From: Zafaria cholistanensis
GTDB lineage: Bacteria; Actinomycetota; Actinomycetes; Actinomycetales; Micrococcaceae
Reading direction: 5' to 3'
Assembly: GCF_008580665.1 (NCBI RefSeq)
Contig: NZ_BKDJ01000001.1
Coordinates: 496,001 to 560,000, forward strand
Length of the DNA: 64,000 bases
A program made the translations under genes and the position numbers. Positions 34,339 through 41,899 of this stretch are shown piece by piece. The notes under the pieces were generated by a model. That model did not search any database. It saw nothing but the letters and a program-made list of their open reading frames with translations, and was not told the origin of the DNA. Every line of letters starts with the position of its first letter. Position 1 is the stretch's first letter.

Positions 34339-35319
34339 TCAGGCGTCCACGCGCAGGACCGCAAACCGCGCATCCAGGGCGTCCGCGACGTCGTCGTGCA
34401 CGGCCCCCGCGACCAGGTCCATCACCTCCGCGCTCGCCGGCAGCAGGTTGACCCTCGAGAAGAACCCGTGCATCTGCCCTGGCCAGCGGTGGAACTCGAC
34501 CTCGTTTCCGGCCCGGCGCAGGCGTTCGGCGTAGTCCTCGCCCTCGTCGCGCAGCACGTCGTGTTCGGCAGTGACCACGAACGCCGGCGCCAGGCCCGCC
34601 AGGTCCGCGGCGCGCAGCGGCGAGGCCTCCGGGGCAGTGCGGTGCTGCGCGTCCGGAAGATAGTGGTCCCAGAACCACTGCATCAACTCGGCGGTCAGGA
34701 GCGTCTGGTTCTGCGGTTCCGCATAGCTGGCGCGGCTGAAATCCGCGTCGGTGACCGGGTAGATCAGGAACTGGCGGGCCAGTGCGGGGCCGCCGCGTTC
34801 CCTGCTCCGCAGCGCCATGACGGCGGCCAGGTTCCCGCCCGCGCTGTCCCCGCCGACGAACAGCGGGGCATCGGCACCCGCCAGGCGCGTGGCGTGGGCG
34901 GCCGCCCACTGGAGCGCGGTCCAGGCATCCTCCACTGCGGCCGGGAAGGGGTGCTCCGGCGCCTTGCGGTATTCGACCAGCACGACGGCGGCTCCCGACT
35001 TGTCCGCCAGTTGGCGTGCGAGGGTGTCGTAGCCCTCCAGGTCCCCGAGCACCCAGCCGCCGCCGTGCAGGTAGATGAAGACCGAATGCGGCGCGGGGAG
35101 GGGAACGTGGACGCGGATGCGGAACGTCCCGCCGTCCCACCCGGTGAGGGTGTGCTCCTCGGTGGAGCCCATCGCCGGTCCGCTGCCAAAGGCGGTGTTC
35201 ATAGCGGCGGCCGCGGTGCGCGCCTCGGCGGGGGACATCCGCCACATCGGAAGGGCATCGGGGCCGGCGGCTTCGGCGCCGGCCTGAAGGAAAGCGAGGG
35301 TTGCCTGGTCAAGTGCCAA
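34339..35319 (-). CDS. HSL-family alpha/beta-hydrolase (carboxylesterase)
   Basis: This 326-residue cytoplasmic esterase is of the hormone-sensitive lipase family. The oxyanion motif is HGGGW, the nucleophile elbow is GDSAGG, the Asp lies in the AEHDVLRDEG segment, and the His is in GQMHGF near the C-terminus. I chose the TTG start at 35319 because GAGGAG lies 6 nt upstream. The frame is open further 5', but that part is the 18-bp repeat array. It probably hydrolyses short acyl esters; no neighbour suggests a pathway. Confidence 0.9.
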   Translation of the reverse strand: MALDQATLAFLQAGAEAAGPDALPMWRMSPAEARTAAAAMNTAFGSGPAMGSTEEHTLTGWDGGTFRIRVHVPLPAPHSVFIYLHGGGWVLGDLEGYDTLARQLADKSGAAVVLVEYRKAPEHPFPAAVEDAWTALQWAAAHATRLAGADAPLFVGGDSAGGNLAAVMALRSRERGGPALARQFLIYPVTDADFSRASYAEPQNQTLLTAELMQWFWDHYLPDAQHRTAPEASPLRAADLAGLAPAFVVTAEHDVLRDEGEDYAERLRRAGNEVEFHRWPGQMHGFFSRVNLLPASAEVMDLVAGAVHDDVADALDARFAVLRVDA

Positions 35320-35376
35320 TTCATTCTCCTCGTGCGTGAGAGAACTGTTGAGTGAGCTGGTGAGCGAACCGCTGTG

Positions 35377-35448
35377 GAGCCTGTGGTGCTTCCAGAGCCT
35401 GTAGTGCCTGCGGAGCCGGTAGTGCTTGCTGAGCCTGATAGTCCAGCA
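35377..35448. repeat. four 18-bp tandem units upstream of the esterase gene
   Basis: Units GAGCCTGTGGTGCTTCCA (35377), then 35395, 35413 and 35431, keep GAGCC-N4-AGTGC. This is one of the few arrays at a 5' end. In the esterase frame it would encode HYRL-like repeats, which I regard as untranslated. Confidence 0.8.
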
Positions 35449-35757
35449 GGGCCGCGTGCACCCCTTTGTGACGCGATCCACAGGAAACATACAATTTTGA
35501 TGGCAATGTGACTAGCCCTGTACATCGCCGTATTTGTCCTCTGGGCGCCCTTGCCGCGGGAACGCCCAAGAAAACACTGCGCCCGGGGCGGTGCTCCTGG
35601 CCCGGCCCGGCGGGCGGTGCAGTCCTGCAGGAGAGAGGCGCGCGGGTGGAGGAGTGATCCCCCACGGGGCCGTGGTGCCGGACCGGGCGCATGGTTCTGG
35701 CGGTCTCCGGGCTGGCCCGATGACCCGGCTCGGCTCCGGCCCCAGCTCTGGCCCCGG
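35449..35757. other. gene-free stretch upstream of the esterase gene
   Basis: About 310 bp without a credible gene. The AT-richer part near 35465-35535 (CCACAGGAAACATACAATTTTGATGGCAATGTG region) is probably the esterase promoter. The rest is GC-rich with two 12-bp units (GGGGCC-N2-AGCT type) just after the stop of the next gene. Confidence 0.5.
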
Positions 35758-36726
35758 CTACCGGAGCATTCGGCGCAGCCGGGCGACGATGCCGCGGTCC
35801 ACGTGCCCGGCCAGTTCGCCCGCGGCCAGCCAGGCCCGGATCTCTGCCACCGGCCCGTCCGCCAAGCCCGTGCGCGTCCCGGAAAGGACCTCCCTGCCGG
35901 GCGTAAACTCCACGGTTCCTGAGGCCTCCGGCCACACCGCAACCTCCAGTCGCAGGTCCTGGCCCAGCCTGGCCAGGACCCGGTTCCCGGAAAGGTCGGC
36001 ACTGCGGGCCGGCCGGGCCGGCGGATGGTTGGCCGGTTCCCGTCCCGTCCCCCCGGGGGCGCCGCGGCCGTCCTCCTGCGGCCTGGCCGCCGTCCCGACC
36101 AGGACCAGCCGCGCGCCGTTAAGCACCGCGTGGTCCACGTGGATGGCCGGCGCGCCGGGGATGCGCAGCCCGTGGAAGATCCGGGTTCCCGGGAGGGACA
36201 CCAGCGATTCCAGCGCGGCGGCCGTGTCCGCCGCCCCGGGGCCATCCGCTGCCGGTGCCCCGGACCGGGGATCGTGGCGGTGTCCGTGGACGGGGCACAA
36301 CGCCATCCGTCGCGAGACGGAGCGGACGGGAAGGGCCAGGGCCGCACCCGCTGCGAGCAGTCCGGTGGCCAGCGCCACCCCCAAGGGTGCCAGCCAGGGC
36401 TGCGCCCGCCCCGGCAGGCCCTGTTCCGAGCGGAAATCCAGCCACGCCGGCGGGCCTGGCTGGGCCCCGTCCCACGGGGCGGGCATCAGGCCTGCCAGGG
36501 CGAATCCGGCAAGCGCCAGCAGGGCTGCGGAGGCCCCGGCCACGAACCGCAGCCACCGCGGGTCCGGGCCCAGGCTTTCCACGAGCCCGCCGGGCACGGC
36601 CGCCTCCTCGCGCGTCAGCGACGGCCGCCACAAGGCATGACGGGCCGCCTGGTCGATGTTCTCGGTGCGGGCATCAGGTTGCACCCCGACATGAGGCTGC
36701 ACCCCGAGCAGGGCATAGTGGTCCAT
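35758..36726 (-). CDS. membrane protein with J-domain-like start and NERD-like C-terminal domain
   Basis: This 322-residue protein starts MDHYALLGVQP, as DnaJ J-domains do (DHYALLGV). Only about 40 residues follow and no HPD motif is seen, so it is a remnant or look-alike. Two hydrophobic helices follow (about 60-85 and 115-140). The second half has GTRIFHGLRIPGAPAIHVDHAVLNGARLVLVG, resembling the core of nuclease-related (NERD) domains, but the catalytic Asp/Glu-x-Lys set is not evident. GGGGGA precedes the ATG. Two 18-bp repeats encode the GVQPHVGVQPD stretch. The function is unknown. Confidence 0.6.
   Translation of the reverse strand: MDHYALLGVQPHVGVQPDARTENIDQAARHALWRPSLTREEAAVPGGLVESLGPDPRWLRFVAGASAALLALAGFALAGLMPAPWDGAQPGPPAWLDFRSEQGLPGRAQPWLAPLGVALATGLLAAGAALALPVRSVSRRMALCPVHGHRHDPRSGAPAADGPGAADTAAALESLVSLPGTRIFHGLRIPGAPAIHVDHAVLNGARLVLVGTAARPQEDGRGAPGGTGREPANHPPARPARSADLSGNRVLARLGQDLRLEVAVWPEASGTVEFTPGREVLSGTRTGLADGPVAEIRAWLAAGELAGHVDRGIVARLRRMLR
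36671..36706 (-). repeat. two 18-bp in-frame repeats near the start of the J-domain-like gene
   Basis: Units 36671-36688 and 36689-36706 differ at four positions and encode GVQPDA/GVQPHV-type hexapeptides. They lengthen the J-domain-like segment. Confidence 0.65.
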
Positions 36727-36749
36727 CAGAATTCCCCCAGTAATTGTCC

Positions 36750-36765
36750 CCAAACAATTGTTGGG
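36750..36765. promoter_or_regulatory. imperfect palindrome upstream of the J-domain-like gene
   Basis: CCAAACAATTGTTGGG is a 16-bp inverted repeat with one mismatched pair, 24 bp before the start codon in an AT-richer window. It is a possible repressor operator; nothing identifies the regulator. Confidence 0.4.
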
Positions 36766-36959
36766 AATGTACACCCTGGAGTGCTGTCCGCAACAGGTTT
36801 GTTGGCGCCGGGATTGCGCCGCGGGCCCCGCTGCGGACGGAATCGACCGCTGCGGGGCCCGCGGGCGCCGGTGTTGTGGGACCTGCCGGGGATGGTTGGA
36901 CAGCCCTTGCCGGCGGAGCCGGCTGATCGGGTGCGCCGGCCGGGGGGAGGCTGCCGGGG

Positions 36960-38198
36960 TCAGGCTCCGCTGCCGGCAGCCCGGGCGTGCGCGAGGGCCT
37001 GCGTGCGCGAGCGCGCCTGCGGGATCATCACCACTGCGAGGGCGCCGAGCACGGCGACGGCGGAGAAGAAGTAGAAGCCCCAGGGGTAGGCAATACCGGC
37101 GCTGACCAGCGCGCCCGTGGCCATCGGGCCCACGATGGCTCCCAGCCGGCCGACGCCGGCAACCAGGCCCATGCCGGTGCCCACCACGTTGCTCGGGTAG
37201 AGGTAGCCGACGAAGCCGTAGACCAGCACCTGGGCGCTGAATACGAAGATGCCCGTGAACAGGACGGCCAGGTTCAGGACCAGTTGGCTCTCCATGCGGA
37301 TGCTCAGCGTCGCGAGCATAACGGCAGCGACCAGGAACCAGATGGTGGCGATCTTCTTCACGCCCACGCGGTCGGCGATGCGGCCCCCCACCAGCAGGCC
37401 CGCAATGGCGCCCACGTTCAGGACCAGCAGCATGACCAGCGAGTCGGAGACGTTGTAGCCGGCTTCGCCCATGAGCTTGGGCAGCCACGTGTTCAGGCCG
37501 TAGACCAGCAGCAGGCCCATGAATGCGGCCGTCCACAGCCCCAGGGTGATGGGGAGGTAGGGCGCGCGCAGCAGGTCGCGGCCGCGGACCGCCGGAGCGG
37601 CGGACGGGGTGGCGCCGGCGGGCTGGGCGGAGAGGGTGCGGTGCGTCTCCGGCAGTTTGGCCCACATGACCGGAATCATGGCCAGGCCCAGGATGCCGCC
37701 GCCGTAGAAGAGCCATTCCCAGTGGGCGCCGGCCAGCAGCGCCACCAGGGCGGCGGCGACCGCACCGGTGTGGTAGCCGGTCATGGTCATCGTGCTGGAG
37801 TGGGCCTTGCCGCCGGAGGGGGCGGCCTCCTGCATCATCGTCAGCGAGACGGGCATGCACGCGCCCAGGCCCAGGCCGGCCACGAAGCGCACCAGCGCCA
37901 GCAGCGCGACGGTGGGCATGAGCGGGAACAGGAACGTGAAGACGGAGAAGACCAGCACGCAGGCCATCAGCGGCACGCGCCGGCCGAAACGGTCGGAGAT
38001 CGGACCGATCACGGCAGCTCCGAGGCCCACGCCGACCAGCGAGAGGGTGGCAATGAACGTCGCGTCGAGGGCGGTCATCCCCGCGTGGGAGGTGTTGAGC
38101 AGGGTGGGGATGGAGGCGCCGAGGGCGACGATATCGAAGCCCTCGAAGACGACCGTGAGCCAGCACAGGGCGACGATCCAAGCGCGGTTGGGTTGCAT
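36960..38198 (-). CDS. MFS transporter, aromatic acid:H+ symporter (AAHS) family
   Basis: This 412-residue 12-helix transporter has the AAHS signatures FEGFDIVALGASIP in helix 1 (the Asp is essential in PcaK), GPISDRFGRR between helices 2 and 3, and GGRIADRVGVKK between helices 8 and 9. It probably imports a benzoate- or protocatechuate-type acid. It is divergent from a LysR gene, the usual arrangement for substrate-induced uptake. The start is ATG 38198; a TAGGAC -10-like hexamer lies 10 nt before it. No ring-cleavage gene is in the window. Confidence 0.9.
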   Translation of the reverse strand: MQPNRAWIVALCWLTVVFEGFDIVALGASIPTLLNTSHAGMTALDATFIATLSLVGVGLGAAVIGPISDRFGRRVPLMACVLVFSVFTFLFPLMPTVALLALVRFVAGLGLGACMPVSLTMMQEAAPSGGKAHSSTMTMTGYHTGAVAAALVALLAGAHWEWLFYGGGILGLAMIPVMWAKLPETHRTLSAQPAGATPSAAPAVRGRDLLRAPYLPITLGLWTAAFMGLLLVYGLNTWLPKLMGEAGYNVSDSLVMLLVLNVGAIAGLLVGGRIADRVGVKKIATIWFLVAAVMLATLSIRMESQLVLNLAVLFTGIFVFSAQVLVYGFVGYLYPSNVVGTGMGLVAGVGRLGAIVGPMATGALVSAGIAYPWGFYFFSAVAVLGALAVVMIPQARSRTQALAHARAAGSGA

Positions 38199-38327
38199 GG
38201 GTAAAGCGGTCCTAGCGTGTGGCAGGTGCGACGTGGGGAAGTGTCACGCATCACCGGCGTGGCGGGTATTACCCGATAGTGTGCGGCGGATCACCCGGCG
38301 CGTCCAATAGATGGAAGGGTGCCGGAC

Positions 38328-38344
38328 CATAGACTGGATCTATG
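38328..38344. promoter_or_regulatory. LysR-type operator (T-N11-A) over the -10 and start codon of the LysR gene
   Basis: CATAGACTGGATCTATG is a 6-bp perfect inverted repeat with a 5-bp spacer and fits the LysR box T-N11-A. It contains the -10 TAGACT (38330-38335) and ends on the ATG at 38342. Binding there should block transcription of the regulator itself. Confidence 0.7.
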
Positions 38345-39424
38345 TATGGGGCGGAAAGTCAACGATGGACCGGTGAAGGATGGACCGGTGAAGACGGGGC
38401 AGCGGGGGACCGGCCCGCCGGGAGCGGCCCTGCTGGGGGGTCCCTGGATCCGGGATTCGACCTCAACCTGGTCCGCGCTTTTGTGCTGCTCCACGAAACC
38501 CTCAGCGTCACCCGCACCGCGGAGTATCTGGGGGTCAGGCAGCCGACGGTGAGCCACTCGCTGGCCCGGCTCCGGCGCCTGTTCGACGATCCGCTTTTCA
38601 TCCGCGAGGGCCGCACCCTGGTCCCCACCCGTGCCGCGCGGCGCCTCTACGCGCCCCTGCGCGACGCGCTCCAAAACGTGGACCAGGCCCTGTCCCGCAC
38701 CCGCCACTTCGATCCCGAAACCTCCGACGCGAACTTCACGGTCGCGATGTCCCCCCTCGGCGAGATCCGCTTCCTGCCCAGCATCCTTGAGCTGTTGGCC
38801 GTCGAGGCGCCCGGCGTGCGCGTGAAATCCGTGGGCCTTGACCGGGAAACGGCGCCGGAGCAACTGCTCTCCGGCAGCGTTGACGCCGCCTTCGGATCGG
38901 TCGAGCTGCCGCCGGCGGGCGTGTCCCGCACGCCGCTGTTCCGCATCGGGTACGCGCTGCTGGCTGATGCGGCGAACCCGATCCTCCGCGGGCCCAGCGT
39001 GGCCGCGTTCGAGGCCGCCCGGCACGTGGTGGTCGAGGGAACCCCGGGGCACGCGGTGCCGGAGGCGGTCATCGAACGTCTCGGCATCCGGCGCCGGGTC
39101 CTGGTGCGCGTCGGGCACCTGGCCGTGCTGCCGGCGCTGGTGCGCGGGTCGGACCTGGTGGCCGTGCTGGCCGAGGACATAGCGCGGATTTTCGGGGCGG
39201 ACTTCGGTTTGGGCACCGCGGCCCTGCCGTTCGAGGTGCCGCCGGTGGAGGTGGCGCTGTACTGCCGCCCCGACCACATGGCCACCGAGGAGCAGTGCTG
39301 GTTCGCCGACCTCATCCGCCGCGCCGTCGTCCTGGAAGGCACGCCCGGCCGCGGCGCCGGCGGGGTCCGGCCCGGAAGCCTGGACCCAGGGCCGGCCCGG
39401 GAACCCCGGGCCCGGGAACCCTAG
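38342..39424 (+). CDS. LysR-type transcriptional regulator
   Basis: This 360-residue protein has the LTTR winged helix at about residues 40-100 (DLNLVRAFVLLHETLSVTRT ... VRQPTVSHSLARLRRLFDDPLF), then a NodD/LinR-like effector domain. The first 35 residues are an unusual Gly/Ala-rich leader with two identical 15-bp repeats. TAGACT lies 6 nt before the only possible ATG, so the mRNA is leaderless, and a T-N11-A box overlaps both. It is divergent from the AAHS transporter gene, its probable target. Its last codons are two 15-bp repeats, and the TAG shares CTAG with the convergent LysE gene. Confidence 0.9.
   Translation: MYGAESQRWTGEGWTGEDGAAGDRPAGSGPAGGSLDPGFDLNLVRAFVLLHETLSVTRTAEYLGVRQPTVSHSLARLRRLFDDPLFIREGRTLVPTRAARRLYAPLRDALQNVDQALSRTRHFDPETSDANFTVAMSPLGEIRFLPSILELLAVEAPGVRVKSVGLDRETAPEQLLSGSVDAAFGSVELPPAGVSRTPLFRIGYALLADAANPILRGPSVAAFEAARHVVVEGTPGHAVPEAVIERLGIRRRVLVRVGHLAVLPALVRGSDLVAVLAEDIARIFGADFGLGTAALPFEVPPVEVALYCRPDHMATEEQCWFADLIRRAVVLEGTPGRGAGGVRPGSLDPGPAREPRAREP
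38364..38393 (+). repeat. two identical 15-bp repeats in the LysR 5' coding region
   Basis: GATGGACCGGTGAAG is present twice without mismatch and adds RWTGE/GWTGE to the protein N-terminus. Identity suggests a recent duplication. Confidence 0.8.
39394..39423 (+). repeat. two 15-bp repeats ending in the LysR stop codon
   Basis: GGCCCGGGAACCCCG (39394) and GGCCCGGGAACCCTA (39409) differ only in their last two bases. The difference creates the TA of the stop codon TAG. Confidence 0.82.
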
Positions 39425-40284
39425 GCGGGGCCGCGCACCAGCCCTTCCAGGAGGCTGCCGAGCCACGGCAGCTGTTCGGACAGCAGTACCGCGCCCAGGC
39501 AGACCATGATGATCCCGCTGGCCAGGGTGATGGCCCGTGCTGCCGCCGGCCGCGAGCGCAGCAGCCGCCGCGCGCCCGCGGCAACGCCCGAATACACCAC
39601 GGCGGACAGGGCCAGGTGGCCCAGGCCGTAGGCCGCGGTTTGCGCCACCGGCGGGACCGCCGCCACGGGGGAGACGAACTGCGGAATCAGGGCCAGGTAC
39701 AGCAGCAGCGCCTTCGGGTTGGTGCCGCTGGTGCCCAGTCCGCGCAGGAAGGCGCGCCGGTCCACACCCCTGTCCCCGTCTGTGTCCTTGTCCCGGACCG
39801 TGGACGGCGCGTCCGCCGCCGCCGCCGCCGGCGCCAGCGGGGCGGGGGCCAGCAGCATGGTGGCGCCGCCCAGGGGCACGACGGCGTCCCCGGCGTCCCC
39901 GGCGCCCGCGGTCGCCGCCGGGAGGGCGGGGGCCCCCGCGGCCGGCCCCTCTGCGGAGGGCCCTGCGGAGGGGGCCGCGGAGGGGCCGGCCGTGAAGCCG
40001 GCCTGCCGCCAGCCGCGCGCGGTGGACAGGCCGAGCCAGAGCAGGTACCCGGCGCCACAGACGGTCATCCAGGCCAACAGCCCGGGCAGGCTGGCCACCA
40101 GGGCGGCCATGCCGGCCACGAGCAGCAGCGTATGGATCCCGTAGCCGGCGATCAGGCCCGCGACTGCGGGAAGGATCCGAGCGCGGCCCAATCCGGCGGC
40201 GATGCAGTAGGCCCAGTCCGCGCCGGGCGTGAAGGCGAGGGCGATTGAGACGGCGGCGAAGCCGGCGACGTCCTGCGGATCCAT
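39421..40284 (-). CDS. LysE/RhtB-family amino acid exporter with long Ala/Pro-rich loop
   Basis: This 287-residue protein is about 75 longer than usual LysE exporters (about 205-215). The N-terminal helix with FTPGADWAYC matches the LysE PGP-type motif. TNPKALLLYLALIPQFV opens the second half. Between them (about residues 97-178) is a low-complexity Ala/Pro/Ser loop that includes three 12-bp repeats (39949-39984). The ATG has AGGAG upstream. It diverges from an Lrp-type regulator gene, the classical LysE/LysG-like or Lrp/RhtB pairing, so export induced by an amino acid is likely. It shares CTAG as stop with the convergent LysR gene. Confidence 0.87.
   Translation of the reverse strand: MDPQDVAGFAAVSIALAFTPGADWAYCIAAGLGRARILPAVAGLIAGYGIHTLLLVAGMAALVASLPGLLAWMTVCGAGYLLWLGLSTARGWRQAGFTAGPSAAPSAGPSAEGPAAGAPALPAATAGAGDAGDAVVPLGGATMLLAPAPLAPAAAAADAPSTVRDKDTDGDRGVDRRAFLRGLGTSGTNPKALLLYLALIPQFVSPVAAVPPVAQTAAYGLGHLALSAVVYSGVAAGARRLLRSRPAAARAITLASGIIMVCLGAVLLSEQLPWLGSLLEGLVRGPA
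39949..39984 (-). repeat. three 12-bp in-frame repeats in the LysE loop
   Basis: CTCTGCGGAGGG, CCCTGCGGAGGG and GGCCGCGGAGGG (39949, 39961, 39973) encode the PSA/GPSA repeats of the extra loop. Confidence 0.75.
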
Positions 40285-40389
40285 GGGTTCTCCTGGTGAT
40301 GCCCGGTGCTGCGCGGATGATGCAGCCAGCGTACGGAAACGCGCTTGAGAAGTGCTGACCCAATATGGTTCATAAATGGGGGCTTAGCG

Positions 40390-40395
40390 TATGTT
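40390..40395 (+). promoter_or_regulatory. -10 box of leaderless Lrp-type gene
   Basis: TATGTT followed by six bases and the GTG start. The 117-bp divergent LysE-Lrp region around it is AT-rich and should contain the regulator's binding sites. Confidence 0.6.
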
Positions 40396-40401
40396 TTTTG
40401 C

Positions 40402-40851
40402 GTGATTGATGCGATTGATCGGGAAATATTGCGCCGCCTCCAGATGGATGGGCGAACTACTGCCACCGCCCTGGCCGCTGAGGTGGGGCTGACCGTTGCT
40501 CCCTGCCACCGCCGGCTCAAGGAGCTGGAATCCTCCGGCGTGATCCAGGGTTACCGCGCGGTGTTGGACGCCGCGAAGGTGGGACTGGCGTTCGAGGCCC
40601 TGGTGTTCGTGACGCTGCGGGACCGCCAGCACATGCTGCGGTTCGAGGCGGAGGTCGCCGGGATCCCCCAAGTGGTGGAGGCGTTGCGCCTGTTCGGCGA
40701 ACCGGACTTCCTGCTGCGTGTGCGGGCCGTGGACCTGGCCGCATACCAGCGTTTCTACGACGAGGTGCTGGTGGGCCTGCCCGGGGTGGAGAAGCTGACC
40801 TCCACCATCGTCATGAAAAACGTCAAGGACGGGGGCCAGTTGCCGGTGTGA
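40402..40851 (+). CDS. Lrp/AsnC-family transcriptional regulator
   Basis: This 149-residue protein has the AsnC-type helix-turn-helix (IDREILRRLQMDGRTTATALAAEVGLTVAPCHRR, split across residues 5-40) and an RAM effector domain with FGEPDFLLRVRAVDLAAYQRF. The start is GTG 40402, fixed by TATGTT six bases upstream; an earlier ATG would extend through the promoter. It is divergent from the LysE exporter gene, its probable target, and likely senses the exported amino acid. Confidence 0.93.
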   Translation: MIDAIDREILRRLQMDGRTTATALAAEVGLTVAPCHRRLKELESSGVIQGYRAVLDAAKVGLAFEALVFVTLRDRQHMLRFEAEVAGIPQVVEALRLFGEPDFLLRVRAVDLAAYQRFYDEVLVGLPGVEKLTSTIVMKNVKDGGQLPV

Positions 40852-40994
40852 GCGGAAGGGTGCACCCCGGGTGAATCGCGGGGCCCCTGCCGGCGGACAG
40901 CGTCAGCGGACAGCGCGTGGCCGGAGGCGGCGCCGTCTCCACGGGTTCTGAAGGACCAGGTGTGCAGCGGGGCGCCACCGCGTAGCATGACCGC

Positions 40995-41837
40995 ATGTCA
41001 GCCAAAACAGTGCAGGTTCCTGTCAAGCAGCTCGCCAACGGCGCCACCCTTCCCGCGGTCGGACTCGGCACCTGGCCGATGGATGACGCGGAGGCCGGCG
41101 CCGCCGTCGTCCACGCCCTCCAGGCCGGCTACCGACTGATCGACACCGCGGAGAGTTACCAGAACGAGGAGGGCGTGGGGGAAGGGATCCGCCGCGCGGG
41201 CATTCCCCGGGCCGAGGTGTTCGTGACCACCAAGTTCAATAAGGAATGGCATTCGGTCGAAGGGGTGCGCACCACGTGGGAGCACAGCGCCACCCGGTTG
41301 GGCCTGGAATACATTGACATGATGCTCATCCACTGGCCCAACCCCGGGCAGGACCGCTATGTGGAGGCCTGGCGGGGACTGGTGAAGCTGCTGGAGGCCG
41401 GCAAGGTGCGCGCCATTGGCACTTCCAACTTCACCGCGGAGCAGCTCCAGCGCATCATCGAGGCGACCGGGGTGGTGCCGGACGTGAACCAGATCCAGCA
41501 CAGCCCCTTCTGGCTCCGCGGGGACCTGCTGGCCTTCCACGCCGAGCACGGGATCGTCACCGAATCCTGGGCGCCGCTGGGCAGCGGACGCGGGATGCTG
41601 GGTGCCGCCCCGGTGGTGGACGCGGCCCGGGCGCACGGAGTCACTCCGGCACAGGCGGTGCTGCGGTGGCACGTCCAGCGCGGAACCGTGCCCATCCCCA
41701 AATCGGTGGACCCGGAACGGATGGCGCAGAACCTGGACGTGTTCGGCTTCGAGCTGACCCCGGAGGAGGTCCGGGCAATCGACACGCTGGACGGCACCGG
41801 GCCGGAACTGGTGTCGCCGTTGGAGTTCGGACACTAG
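40995..41837 (+). CDS. aldo/keto reductase
   Basis: This 280-residue NADPH-dependent TIM-barrel oxidoreductase is of the 2,5-diketo-gluconate reductase type. The tetrad is visible: Asp and Tyr in LIDTAESYQNE, Lys in VTTKF, and His in MLIHWPNP. The late IPKSVDPERMAQNLDVFGFEL binds the NADPH phosphate. TAGCAT lies six bases before ATG 40995, so translation is probably leaderless. It stands alone and converges with an MFS gene. Confidence 0.93.
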   Translation: MSAKTVQVPVKQLANGATLPAVGLGTWPMDDAEAGAAVVHALQAGYRLIDTAESYQNEEGVGEGIRRAGIPRAEVFVTTKFNKEWHSVEGVRTTWEHSATRLGLEYIDMMLIHWPNPGQDRYVEAWRGLVKLLEAGKVRAIGTSNFTAEQLQRIIEATGVVPDVNQIQHSPFWLRGDLLAFHAEHGIVTESWAPLGSGRGMLGAAPVVDAARAHGVTPAQAVLRWHVQRGTVPIPKSVDPERMAQNLDVFGFELTPEEVRAIDTLDGTGPELVSPLEFGH

Positions 41838-41899
41838 GGGCTGCGCCGGCGGTTCCGCCGCCGGCGCAGTTCACCGCGCCCCTGCCGGGGTCCCACAGG

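Noticed and set aside
35320-35490. Upstream extension of the esterase encoding HYRL-type repeats
   Set aside because: It is the 18-bp DNA repeat array read in frame. GAGGAG directly before TTG 35319 marks the real start.
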